Origin: Actinomycetota bacterium
GTDB lineage: Bacteria > Actinomycetota > Actinomycetes > Mycobacteriales > HKI-0501
NCBI GenBank assembly: GCA_030840805.1
Contig: JAVEDU010000055.1
Coordinates: forward strand, 62,001 to 126,000
Length of the DNA stretch: 64,000 bases
Direction: 5' to 3'
Made by a program: the position numbers and the translations under genes. Positions within the stretch are counted from its first letter, which is position 1, and each line of letters opens with the position of its first letter. Of the stretch, positions 1-10,000 are shown piece by piece. The notes below the pieces were generated by a model. It was not told the DNA's origin. It did not search any database and worked only from the letters and a program-made list of their open reading frames with translations.

Positions 1-2443
1 GGAGCCCGGACGTCGCGGACAGGACCGCGCCGGTGATGGCGCCGTTGGCGAGCAGCACGATGTCCTGACGCTGCCGCCCGGCACCGTCGAGACTGATGGT
101 CTGCGCGCTCGGCCGGGTGCCCGGCGCCGAGGCCGTGAGCGTGTACTGCCCCGGGTACAGGTCGGTCAGCTCGTACTCCCCATCGGGTCCCGCCGTCGCC
201 GTGCCGACGACCTCGCCGCGGGCGTCGGTCAGCGTGACGGTCGCATCGGTGACCGGCTCGCCGGACAGGCCGGCCACCCGGCCGCCGAGCACGCCCGCCC
301 CGACCAGCGACAGGTCCCGGCGGACCTCCCCGGCACCCACCGCGACGAGCGCCGCGGCCGGCTGGTGGTCGGTCGCCGCGACGATGAGCAGGAAGCTCCC
401 GCCGGTCGGCAGGTCCAGCCGGTACGCGCCGTCGTCGGCCGTGTGCCCGCGGGCCACCTGCTGCCCCATGAAATCGGTGACCGTCACCGCGGCACCCACG
501 AGCGGCCGCCCGCCGGGGCCCGTCACCAGTCCCGCGAGCACAGCACTGTTGCTCAGCCCCATCGCCGTCACCGCCCCAGCCCGTCCGTTCGGCTCGGTCC
601 ACACGTCCCTGTCCGCCCCGTCGCCGCCCGGGGCCACCCCGTCCGGCGAGGTGGCCGCGAGCGCGGCCCCGGAGTCGCCGCGCCCGTCCGGCCCGTCGGG
701 CTCGGCCGGCCCGTCGCCCGTCCCGCCTGCGGCCGGGGCCGCCGGTGGCATCTCGCCCACCGGGGTCGCCGCCTGCCGCGCGGCGATCCCCGACATCGTC
801 CGCAGCGGGAGCGACGGGAGGAACAGCACGAGCAGGAACCCGACCAGCAGCACGGCCGCGCCGATCAGGAACACCAGGTCCATCGAGTCGGAGAACCCCA
901 CCTTGAAGGGCCGCGCGAGCACGCTGTTCATGCTGTGCAGGAACGAGGTGTCGTCTAGGGTGGACCCGCCGACCGCCCCACCGCCGTGCACGGCGTCGAG
1001 GATCGGCGCATTGGCCGGGTTCGCGGCCACGGCCGGGTCGTTCAGCGCCCGCTGGAACTCCGGCATGTTCGCGGCGTCCCGGTACGCCCGGCCGATGTTG
1101 TCGCCCGCCGTGGAGAACAGCACCGACAGGAACACCGCGGTGCCGAGCGTCCCACCCATCTGCCGGAAGAACGTGGCCGAGGACGTCGCCACCCCGATGT
1201 CCTTGGGCGGCATCGCGTTCTGCACGGCCAGCGTGATCGGCTGCATGACGTTGCCGAGCCCGAACCCGAAGACGCCCATGTAGACGCTCGTCCGCCAGAA
1301 CGGCGTGTCGACTCCCACCCGGGAGAGCAGCAGCAGGCCGGCGATCATCATCAGCGTGCCGAGCACCGGGTAGACCTTGTACCGGCCCGTCCGGCTGATC
1401 AGCTGACCGGAGATGATCGAGCCGAGCATGATCCCCGCGGTGAGCGGGATCAGCAGCAGGCCCGACTCGGTCGGCGTCGCACCGCGGACGATCTGCAGGT
1501 ACAGCGGCAGGGCGGCGATACCGCCGAACATCCCCATCCCGACGACGAGCCCGGCCAGTGACGTGATGCTGAACGTGCGGTCCCGGAACATCCGCAGCGG
1601 GATCAACGCGTCCTCGCCGGCCCGGGCCTCCGCCCACAGGAACACGATCAACCCGAGGGCCCCGACGCCGTAACACGTGAGCGCGCGCTGGGACGTCCAG
1701 CCCCAGTCGCGGCCCTGCTCGGCGACGGTCAGCAGCGGGACCAGGCAGACGCTGATGGCCACCGCGCCGAGCCAGTCGATCCGGTGTTCCCGGCGGGTGT
1801 GCGGGATGTTCAGCACCTTGGCGACGACCAGCAGCGCGATCAGCCCGATCGGCACGTTGACGAGGAACACCCAGCGCCAGCCAGTGATCCCGAGGATCTG
1901 GTCGGCATCGGCGAAGAACCCGCCGATCACCGGGCCGAGCACGCTGGACGTGCCGAACACGGCCAGGAAGTAGCCCTGGTACTTGGCGCGTTCCCGCGGT
2001 GCCACGATGTCCCCGACGATCGCGAGGGCCAGGGAGAACAGGCCACCCGCGCCCAGCCCCTGGACCGCCCGGAACCCGGCGAGCATGTACATCGACGTCG
2101 CGAACGCGCACAGCACCGAGCCGACCAGGAAGATGCTGATCGCCAGCAGGAAGAACGGTTTCCGGCCGTACAGGTCGGACAGCTTGCCGTACAGCGGCGT
2201 GGTGATCGTGGCCGTGATCAGGTACGCCGTGGTCACCCAGGCCTGGACCGACAGGCCGTGGAGGTCGTCGCCGATGGTGCGGATCGCGGACGCGACGATC
2301 GTCTGGTCCAGCGCCGCGAGGAACATCCCGAGCATCAGACCGCTGATGATCTCGATGATCTGACGGTGGGTGAGATGACCGCCACCCAAAGGCACCTCTG
2401 GCCCCGGCGCGACGGAGGGTGCGGGCGCCTGCGTCGCGGTCAT
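1..2443 (-). CDS. DHA2-type MFS exporter with C-terminal beta domains (3' end outside window)
   Basis: Membrane exporter of the EmrB/QacA drug:proton antiporter type. I translated the minus strand from the ATG at 2443, preceded by AGGAGGT; the frame is open to base 1, giving at least 814 residues. The motif LDQTIV lies near residues 45-50 and MFS motif A (GKLSDLYGRKP) near 86-96; hydrophobic segments continue to about residue 560, as expected for 14 helices. From about residue 630 there are at least two, probably three, transthyretin/carboxypeptidase-regulatory-like beta repeats (pattern GxPLVGAAVTVTD..G), an extension that ordinary DHA2 proteins lack. The YceI protein at 6190 starts with the same kind of domain, suggesting a shared role. 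Substrate unknown. Confidence 0.93.
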   Translation of the reverse strand, partial: MTATQAPAPSVAPGPEVPLGGGHLTHRQIIEIISGLMLGMFLAALDQTIVASAIRTIGDDLHGLSVQAWVTTAYLITATITTPLYGKLSDLYGRKPFFLLAISIFLVGSVLCAFATSMYMLAGFRAVQGLGAGGLFSLALAIVGDIVAPRERAKYQGYFLAVFGTSSVLGPVIGGFFADADQILGITGWRWVFLVNVPIGLIALLVVAKVLNIPHTRREHRIDWLGAVAISVCLVPLLTVAEQGRDWGWTSQRALTCYGVGALGLIVFLWAEARAGEDALIPLRMFRDRTFSITSLAGLVVGMGMFGGIAALPLYLQIVRGATPTESGLLLIPLTAGIMLGSIISGQLISRTGRYKVYPVLGTLMMIAGLLLLSRVGVDTPFWRTSVYMGVFGFGLGNVMQPITLAVQNAMPPKDIGVATSSATFFRQMGGTLGTAVFLSVLFSTAGDNIGRAYRDAANMPEFQRALNDPAVAANPANAPILDAVHGGGAVGGSTLDDTSFLHSMNSVLARPFKVGFSDSMDLVFLIGAAVLLVGFLLVLFLPSLPLRTMSGIAARQAATPVGEMPPAAPAAGGTGDGPAEPDGPDGRGDSGAALAATSPDGVAPGGDGADRDVWTEPNGRAGAVTAMGLSNSAVLAGLVTGPGGRPLVGAAVTVTDFMGQQVARGHTADDGAYRLDLPTGGSFLLIVAATDHQPAAALVAVGAGEVRRDLSLVGAGVLGGRVAGLSGEPVTDATVTLTDARGEVVGTATAGPDGEYELTDLYPGQYTLTASAPGTRPSAQTISLDGAGRQRQDIVLLANGAITGAVLSATSGL

Positions 2444-2610
2444 CGGACCTCCTGGCGGGACCGAGAGGGTGGCAACAGGGAGCCTACCCAGCGTTGGGCC
2501 GCGCGCCGCCCCGGTTTGTCGGTCCCCTGACCCGTCGCCGTGATCATGAGCCGTTTTCTGGCACTATCGCACGAAAATCGACTCGTGATCGCGGCGGGGG
2601 CGGGCACCGG

Positions 2611-5600
2611 TCACTCCAGGACCAGCACCAGGTCTCCGCCCTCGACCTGCTGGACCGCACCGATCGCCACGCGCGCCACCGTGCCGGCCACCGGCGCGGC
2701 GATGGACGCCTCCATCTTCATCGCCTCGATCGTCGCGACGGCCTGACCGGCCTCGACCGCGGCGCCCTCCTCGACCGCCAGCGTCACGACCCCGGCGAAC
2801 GGCGCGGCGACGTGACCCGGCACCGTGGGGTCGGCCTTCTCGGCGGTCTTGACGTTCACCTCCACCGACCGGTCCCGCACCTGGACGGGCCGCAGCTGGC
2901 CGTTGAGGGTGCACATCACCGTGCGCATGCCGCGCTCGTCCACCTCGCCGACGGCCTCCAGCCCGGCGATCAGGCTGACCCCCTTCTCCAGCCGGACGGT
3001 GTGCTCCTCTCCCGCCCGCAGCCCGTACAGGTAGTCCCGGGTGTCGAGCACCGACACGTCGCCGAAGCTCTCCCGCACCTTCGCCAGCTCCCCCGCCGGG
3101 CCGGGGAACAGCAGCCGGTTGAGGGTGTCCCGCCGGACCGGCCCCGGCTCGGCCAGGCCGGTGCGGTCCTCGGCCGTCAGCTCGGCCCGGGCCTTCGGCC
3201 GCGTCCGGCCCTGCAGCGCCTTGGTGCGGAACGGCTCGGGCCAGCCGCCGGGCGGGTCGCCCAGCTCACCGGACAGGAACCCGACGACCGAGTCCGGGAC
3301 GTCGAACTGCTGCGGGTTCTCCCGGAACTCCGCCGGGTCCGCCCCGACCGCGACCAGATGCAGCGCCAGGTCGCCGACCACCTTGGACGACGGGGTGACC
3401 TTCACCAGCCGGCCGAGGATCCGGTCGGCGGCCTCGTACGTCTCCTCGATCTGCTCGAACTTCTCGCCGAGGCCCAGCGCGATGGCCTGCTGGCGGAGGT
3501 TCGACAGCTGGCCGCCGGGGATCTCGTGGTCGTACACGCGACCGGTCGGGCTCGGCAGCCCGGACTCGAACGGGGCGTACACCCGCCGGACGGCCTCCCA
3601 GTACGGCTCCAGGTCCATCACCGCGCGCAGGTCGAGTCCGGTCTCCCGCTCGGTGTGCGCGAGCGCGGCCACCAGCGCGGACGCGGGCGGCTGGCTGGTC
3701 GTGCCGGCCATCGCCGCGCTCGCGACGTCCACCGCGTCGACGCCCGCGTCGACCGCCGCGAGCAGGGTCGCGAGCTGACCGCCGGTGGTGTCGTGGGTGT
3801 GCAGGTGGACCGGCAGGTCGAACCGCTCCCGCAGCGCGGTCACCAGCCTGGCCGCCGCGGCGGGGCGCAGCAGTCCGGCCATGTCCTTGATGGCGAGGAC
3901 ATGCGCGCCCGCGGCGGCGATCCGGTCGGCGAGGTGGAGGTAGTAGTCCAGCGTGTACAGGTCCTCGGCGGGGTTGAGCAGGTCACCGGTGTAGCAGAGC
4001 GCCACCTCGGCGACGGCGGTCCCGGTGTCGCGGACCGCGTCGATCGCGGGTTGCATCTGGGCCACGTCGTTCAGCGCGTCGAAGATGCGGAACACATCGA
4101 TGCCGGTCGCCGCGGCCTCGTCGACGAACGCCCTGGCGACCTCGGTCGGGTACGGCGTGTAGCCGACCGTGTTCCGGCCGCGGAGCAACATCTGGAGACA
4201 CAGGTTCGGCATGGCCTCGCGCAGCGCCGCGAGCCGGTCCCACGGGTCCTCGCCGAGGAATCGCAGCGCCACGTCGTAGGTGGCACCGCCCCAGCACTCG
4301 ACGCTCCACAGCTGCGGGGTGAGCCGGGCGACCTGCGGCGCGGCGGCGAGCAGGTCCCGGGTCCGCACCCGGGTGGCGAGCAGCGACTGGTGCGCGTCGC
4401 GGAACGTGGTGTCGGTGACGGCCACCGCGGTCTGTGCCCGCAGCGCCGCGGCGAACCCGGCCGGGCCGAGCTCCCGGAGCCGCTGCCGGGAGCCGGCGGG
4501 CGGCGCGGTGTCCAGGTCCGCCGCGGGCAGCTTCGCCGCCGGGTCGAGCGCGACGGGCGCGGTCCCGTGCGGGGTGTTCACGGTGACATCCGCCAGCCAG
4601 GTCAGCAGCTTGGTGCCGCGATCGGCCGAGGTGCGGTCGGCGAGCAGCTCCGGCCGGTCGTCGATGAACGACGTGGACAGGTCACCCGCGATGAACGCGT
4701 CCTCCCGGAGCACGGCCTGGAGGAAGGAGATGTTGGTGTGCACGCCGCGGATCCGGAACTCCGCGAGCGCGCGCCGGGCCCGGCGTACCGCGGTCGGAAA
4801 GTCCCGGCCCCGGCAGCTGAGCTTGACCAGCATCGAGTCGAAGTGCGCGCTGATCTCGGCGCCGGTCGCGGCTGTACCGCCGTCGAGCCGGACCCCGGCG
4901 CCCCCGGCCGAGCGGTACGCGGTGATGCGGCCGGTGTCGGGGCGGAACCCGTTCGACGGGTCCTCGGTGGTGATCCGGCACTGCAGCGCCGCGCCGTTGA
5001 CGCGGATCATGTCCTGGGACAGCCCGAGGTCGGCGAGCGTCTCCCCGCTCGCGATCCGCAGCTGGGCCTGGACGAGGTCGACGTCGGTGACCTCCTCGGT
5101 GACCGTGTGCTCCACCTGGATCCGCGGGTTCATCTCGATGAACACGTGCTCGCCGGCCCGCTCGCCCACGGTCTCGACGAGGAACTCGACCGTCCCGGCG
5201 TTCACGTACCCGATCGCGCGGGCGAACGCGACGGCGTCCCGGCACAGCGCGTCCCGCAGCGCGGGGTCGAGGTTGGGGGCGGGCGCGATCTCGATGACCT
5301 TCTGGTGGCGCCGCTGCACCGAGCAGTCCCGCTCGTACAGGTGGACGACCTCGCCGGTCGCGTCGGCGAGCACCTGCACCTCGACGTGCCGGGGCCGGCC
5401 GACGGCCTGCTCCAGGAAGACGGTCGGGTCGCCGAACGCGCCCTCGGCCTCCCGCATCGCGGTGCGCAGCGCCTCGGGCAGCTCGCCGGGGGTCTGGACC
5501 CGGCGCATGCCGCGGCCACCGCCGCCCGCGACCGCCTTGACGAAGATCGGGAACCCGACCTCCTCGGCCGCGGCCACCAGCTCGTCCACCTCGGACGAGG

Positions 5601-6009
5601 GCGCGCTGGACCGCAGCACCGGGATCCCGGCCGCCCGGGCGGCGGCGAGGGCGCGCACCTTGTTGCCGGCCAGCTCCAGCACGGCCGGCGGCGGGCCGAC
5701 GAACGCGACGCCCGCCTCGGCACAGGCCTCGGCGAGCAGCGGGTTCTCGGACAGGAACCCGTACCCGGGGTACACGGCGTCGGCGCCGGACTCCCGCGCC
5801 ACCCGGACGATCTCGGCCACATCGAGGTACGCGCGGACGGGGTGGCCCGCCTCGCCGATCACGTACGCCTCGTCGGCCTTGATCCGGTGGACGGCGTTGC
5901 GGTCCTCGTGCGGGAAGACCGCGACCGTCCGCGCGCCGAGCTCGTACGCGGCACGGAAGGCGCGTACCGCGATCTCCCCGCGGTTGGCGACCATCACCTT
6001 GCTGAACAT
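2611..6009 (-). CDS. pyc: pyruvate carboxylase
   Basis: Biotin enzyme making oxaloacetate from pyruvate, bicarbonate and ATP in the cytoplasm (anaplerosis). 1132 residues, the usual single-chain length. Domain order is biotin carboxylase (about 1-450; glycine-rich ATP loop AVAGGGGRGMRR, and EMNPRIQVEHTVTEE), carboxyltransferase (about 530-800; begins TDTTFRDAHQSLLATR), and a C-terminal biotinyl domain with EAMKME, the biotinyl lysine being about residue 1098. The frame is open further upstream, but the ATG at 6009 follows GGAGGG and gives the normal N-terminus MFSKVMVANRGEIAVR. No frameshift or missing motif seen. It is monocistronic as far as can be told and converges with nothing at its 3' end. 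Confidence 0.97.
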   Translation of the reverse strand: MFSKVMVANRGEIAVRAFRAAYELGARTVAVFPHEDRNAVHRIKADEAYVIGEAGHPVRAYLDVAEIVRVARESGADAVYPGYGFLSENPLLAEACAEAGVAFVGPPPAVLELAGNKVRALAAARAAGIPVLRSSAPSSEVDELVAAAEEVGFPIFVKAVAGGGGRGMRRVQTPGELPEALRTAMREAEGAFGDPTVFLEQAVGRPRHVEVQVLADATGEVVHLYERDCSVQRRHQKVIEIAPAPNLDPALRDALCRDAVAFARAIGYVNAGTVEFLVETVGERAGEHVFIEMNPRIQVEHTVTEEVTDVDLVQAQLRIASGETLADLGLSQDMIRVNGAALQCRITTEDPSNGFRPDTGRITAYRSAGGAGVRLDGGTAATGAEISAHFDSMLVKLSCRGRDFPTAVRRARRALAEFRIRGVHTNISFLQAVLREDAFIAGDLSTSFIDDRPELLADRTSADRGTKLLTWLADVTVNTPHGTAPVALDPAAKLPAADLDTAPPAGSRQRLRELGPAGFAAALRAQTAVAVTDTTFRDAHQSLLATRVRTRDLLAAAPQVARLTPQLWSVECWGGATYDVALRFLGEDPWDRLAALREAMPNLCLQMLLRGRNTVGYTPYPTEVARAFVDEAAATGIDVFRIFDALNDVAQMQPAIDAVRDTGTAVAEVALCYTGDLLNPAEDLYTLDYYLHLADRIAAAGAHVLAIKDMAGLLRPAAAARLVTALRERFDLPVHLHTHDTTGGQLATLLAAVDAGVDAVDVASAAMAGTTSQPPASALVAALAHTERETGLDLRAVMDLEPYWEAVRRVYAPFESGLPSPTGRVYDHEIPGGQLSNLRQQAIALGLGEKFEQIEETYEAADRILGRLVKVTPSSKVVGDLALHLVAVGADPAEFRENPQQFDVPDSVVGFLSGELGDPPGGWPEPFRTKALQGRTRPKARAELTAEDRTGLAEPGPVRRDTLNRLLFPGPAGELAKVRESFGDVSVLDTRDYLYGLRAGEEHTVRLEKGVSLIAGLEAVGEVDERGMRTVMCTLNGQLRPVQVRDRSVEVNVKTAEKADPTVPGHVAAPFAGVVTLAVEEGAAVEAGQAVATIEAMKMEASIAAPVAGTVARVAIGAVQQVEGGDLVLVLE

Positions 6010-6189
6010 GCACCCTCCGGACCCGGCACCTGTGACTGCGAGTGGCGTCACACTAGCGACCGGCGCCGCGGGCAAGATCCTTCGGTGTCGGCCGGTGCGA
6101 GCGGCCCCAGGCTCGGTACCGTTCGGGACGCGCCGTGCCGGTCCCGGTGGCCGGGCCCACGGCACCCGACCCGACGAGGGGGGACGCAC

Positions 6190-7002
6190 GTGTCCCGGGT
6201 TCACGGAGTGGTCGCCACCGCCGACGGCTGGCCCGTGCCGGGTGCCGTCGTCACGGTGGTCGGGGCCGGCGGCCGGCAGCTCGGCCGGGGGGCCTCGGAC
6301 GAGACCGGCGCGTTCGGCGTGCCCCTCAGCGCGGACGGCCCGGTCACGGTGATCATCGCGGCCGCCGGCGTCGACCCGGTCGCCCGCGCGGCGACGGCCG
6401 GCGCCAACGGCCGGACCGAGCTGGGCGTCGTCGTGCTGGACCGGCCCACGCGGACGGCCCTGCCGGCGCCCGGGCTGTGGCGGATCGACCCGGCGCACTC
6501 GATCCTGCGCGCGACCGCCCGCCATCTCGCGCTGTCCCGGGTGGAGGGACGGTTCATGGCGTTCTCCGGCGAGATCGCGGTGGCCGACCCGGCCGAGGAG
6601 TCCAGCGCCCGAGTGACGATCTCGGCGGGGAGCATCGAGACCGGCAGCGAGGACCGAGACGCCCATCTGCGGTCGCCGGACTTCCTCGATGTGGAGCGGT
6701 TCCCGTTCCTCACCTACCGCAGCACCGGGTTCACCGCGCGGTCCGCCGAACGCTGGCTCGTCGACGGGGTGATGACGATCCGGGACCGGTCCCGCGGCGT
6801 CGTCCTCGACCTGACCTACCTCGGCACCAGCGGGGACCCGTGGGGCGGCACCCGGACGGCGTTCACGGCCACCACCACGCTGCCGCTGCACGACTACGGC
6901 ATCCACTGGAACATGGCGCTCCCGGAGGGGCTGTCGGTGATCGGCCCGTCGCTGCGGATCCAGCTCGACGTCGAGGCGGTGTTCGAGCCGCCCGCGGACT
7001 GA
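6190..7002 (+). CDS. YceI-family protein with N-terminal carboxypeptidase-regulatory-like domain
   Basis: 270 residues. Residues 1-85 form a transthyretin-like beta domain (HGVVATADGWPVPGAVVTVV, then DETGAFGVPL), and residues about 95-270 a YceI lipocalin-like domain (WRIDPAHSILRATARHL; SPDFLDVERFPFLTYRST). YceI proteins bind polyisoprenoid-type lipids; ligand here unknown. The GTG at 6190 is chosen because GAGGGGGG lies just upstream and it begins the domain. No signal peptide is seen, so a cytoplasmic location is likely despite the usual periplasmic site of E. coli YceI. The stop codon sits in a perfect palindrome shared with the convergent oxidoreductase gene. Confidence 0.93.
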   Translation: MSRVHGVVATADGWPVPGAVVTVVGAGGRQLGRGASDETGAFGVPLSADGPVTVIIAAAGVDPVARAATAGANGRTELGVVVLDRPTRTALPAPGLWRIDPAHSILRATARHLALSRVEGRFMAFSGEIAVADPAEESSARVTISAGSIETGSEDRDAHLRSPDFLDVERFPFLTYRSTGFTARSAERWLVDGVMTIRDRSRGVVLDLTYLGTSGDPWGGTRTAFTATTTLPLHDYGIHWNMALPEGLSVIGPSLRIQLDVEAVFEPPAD

Positions 7003-7015
7003 GCTCAGTCCGCGG
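6992..7015. terminator. perfect 24-bp palindrome holding two convergent stop codons
   Basis: CCGCGGACTGAG followed by its exact reverse complement. The TGA of the YceI gene (7000-7002) and the TGA of the convergent oxidoreductase gene (7005-7007) both lie inside it, so both proteins end in Ala-Asp. It could fold as a hairpin in either transcript and act as a bidirectional terminator, although no T-tract follows. Terminator function is inferred. Confidence 0.55.
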
Positions 7016-10000
7016 ACACGGGCTGGGGCGCAGCGAGCTCGGCGCGCAGCTCGGCGGCCCGGTTCCGGAAGCGGTCCACGCCCGCCAGCTTGAGGTGCTC
7101 GTACCCGCGGACCACGTCCGGGAGGGCGCACAGCTCGACCACCGCGTCCTCGTTCTCCGGCCGCAGCGCGCCCAGCGCCGCGCCGACGTGGTCCAGGTAC
7201 TCACCGACCAGCGCCCGCTCGGTCCGCCGCACCGCGGTGTGCCCGAACGGGTCCAGCGGCGTGCCGCGCAGCCGCCGACCGGCGTACAGCAGCCGGAACA
7301 GCGGAGTGGTCCGCCGGCCGAACCCGATCTTCCGCCGGCGGCCCAGCGCCCGCAGAACCGGTGGGTGCAGCTTCAGCCGGTAGTTCGTCCCCGCCGGCAG
7401 GTCCCGCACCAGCTCCAGGTGGAGCCGGGCGACCTCGTACTCGTCCTTGTACGCCATCAGCTTGTACAGCCCCCGCGCGACCGCCTCGGCCACCCGGTCG
7501 CCGCCCCGCCGTGCCGCCTCGGCCACCGCGTCGGCATACCGCTCCGCGTAGGCCACCCCCTGGTAGGCGACCAGGTCCGGGATGCGCAGGGCGACCAGCC
7601 GGCGCAGCTCACCCCCGGCGGTCGTCACGCGGTCCACCAGGGCGTCGTGCCCCGGGCCCGGCACCGGCGTGCCGGGGTCCAGGGCCCGCGCGACGACCTC
7701 CGGTGCCGCGACCGCCGCCCGGCCCCAGGCGAACGCGGCGAGGTTCTGCTCCACGGCGACGCCCGCGTTCCGTATCGCCTGCTCGATCGAGGCCCGCGAC
7801 ACCGGGACCACGCCGCGCTGCCACGCCGCCCCGAGCATGATCACGTTGGTCGGCAGGTGGTCGCCGAACACCGCGCTCGCGAGGTTCCGCGCATCGATGC
7901 CGACTGCCTCGCGGGTACCGGCGGCGACCGCGGCCCGGGCCGCGGCGAGATCGGGTGCGGGCGCGGTCACGTCGGTCGCCATCCGGCCGGTCGGGGCGAC
8001 GCTGTCGCAGAGCACCGCGACCGTGCGGTCCGGGCTCGCCGCGGCGAGGTTCGCCGGTGCCGCCGCGCCGAGCAGGTCCAGGCCCAGCAGCAGGTCGACG
8101 CTGCCCGCGGCGGTCGCCGAGCCGTCCAGCGGATGCGCCGCGAGCCGCAGGTCGGACACCACGGGTCCGCCCTTCTGGCTCAGCCCGGTCTGGTCGAGCC
8201 CGGCCGTGTGCAGCCCGTCCAGCATCGCGGCGGCGCCGAGGAGCTGCGCCACCGTGACCACGCCGGTACCGCCGATGCCGACCATCCGGATCCGGACGTC
8301 GGTGCCGGGCCCGGGACGCGCGATGTCGGGCAGCGTGACGCCGGGCCCGCGCGGCTCCGGCCGCCGGGGCGTCCCGACGACCGTGAGGAACGACGGACAG
8401 TCCCCGGCCAGGCAGGAGAAGTCCTTCGTGCAGGAGGACTGGTGGATGCGGGTCTTGCGGCCGAACTCGGTGTCGACCGGCTCGACCGCCAGGCATCCGG
8501 ACTTGTCGCCGCAGTCGCCGCAGCCCTCGCAGATCCGCTCGTTGATCAGCACCCGCTCCGCGGGCTCGGCGAGGGTCCCCCGGCGGCGGGCCCGCCGCTT
8601 CTCGATCGCGCACTGCTGGTCGTGGATCAGCACGGTGGTGCCCGGGATCGCGGCGAGCTCCTCCTGCACCGCCATCAGATCCTCCCGCGGCCGCACGCTC
8701 GCGATGCCGGCCAGCGGCACCCGGCGGTACCGGGAGGTGTCCTCCGTGGTCACCACGATCCGGCGGACGCCCTCGGCCGCCAGCAGCCGGGTGAGGTCCG
8801 GGACGGACAGCCGTCCCGCCGCCCGCTGCCCGCCGGTCATCGCGACGGCGTCGTTGTACAGCAGCTTGTAGGTGATGTCGACGCCGGCCGCGACCGCCGA
8901 CCGGATCGCCAGCGAGCCGGAGTGCGCGAACGTGCCGTCCCCGAGGTTCTGCACGAAATGCGGCCGGTCGGTGAACGGCGCCATCCCGATCCACTGCGCG
9001 CCCTCGCCGCCCATCTGGGTGACGCCGGTGATCGTGCCGTGATGGTCGGGATTGATCAGCACCATCGCGTGGCAGCCGATCCCGGCGCCGACGAGCGTGT
9101 CGTCGGCCGCCCGCGTCGAGGTGTTGTGCGGGCAGCCGGGGCAGAAGAACGGGGTCCGCTGGGTGATCAGCGGCAGGCTGCGGCCGCGCAGGCTCGTCAG
9201 GTCGGCGAGCCGCCGCGCCACCGCCGGAAGGTCGTGGTGGGCCAGCACCCGGTTCGCCACCGGGCGCAGCAGGGCCGCGGCGTCCAGGGCACCCGCGCCG
9301 GACACCAGGCGCGCCCCCGCCGGGTCCTTCTTGCCGGTCACCACCGGTGCCGACGCCAGTCCGTACAGCGCGTCCTTGACCAGCAGCTCCAGGAACGGGC
9401 CCTTCTCCTCCAGCACCAGCACCTCGTCGAGCCCCGCCGCGAACCCCCGCACCGCGCGGTCGTCCAGCGGCCAGATCAACCCGGCCTGGAGGATCCGGAC
9501 CCCGCTGATCCCGAGCTGCTCCAGCGCCTCCAGCAGGTCGTGGTAGGCCGTGCCGGCCGCGACGATGCCCAGCCTCGCCTCCGGTTCGGCGTGGGTGAGA
9601 CGGACCAGGCCGTTGCGGCGGGCGTACTCGCGGACCCGGTCCAGGCGCGTCTCGACGAGGCTGCGCTCCAGCTCCAGGAGGGCCGGTCCGATCATCACGG
9701 CATGCGGCCGGTGCGGGCTCTCGTCGCCGAGCAGCGGGCGCACCCGGCCGGGTCCGACCTCCACCGTCGCGGTGGCGTCGGCGACCCGGGTGACGACCTT
9801 CAGCGCGGCCATCAGCCCGGACTCGCGCGAACACGCGACGGCGTGCCGCCCGAGGTCGAGCACCTCCTGCACGCTGCCCGGCTGGAACACCGGGATCGAC
9901 AGCGCGGCGAGCGTCGCCTCGGACGCGCCCGGGACGGTGGACGACTTCGCGCCCGGGTCGTCCCCGGCGAGCACCAGCACGCCGCCTCGCGGCGAGGTGC

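Noticed and set aside
2419-7002. Very long plus-strand open frame of about 1,500 codons opposite pyruvate carboxylase
   Set aside because: Low-complexity Arg/Gly/Pro-rich shadow of the carboxylase gene; only the last part from 6190 (YceI) is real.
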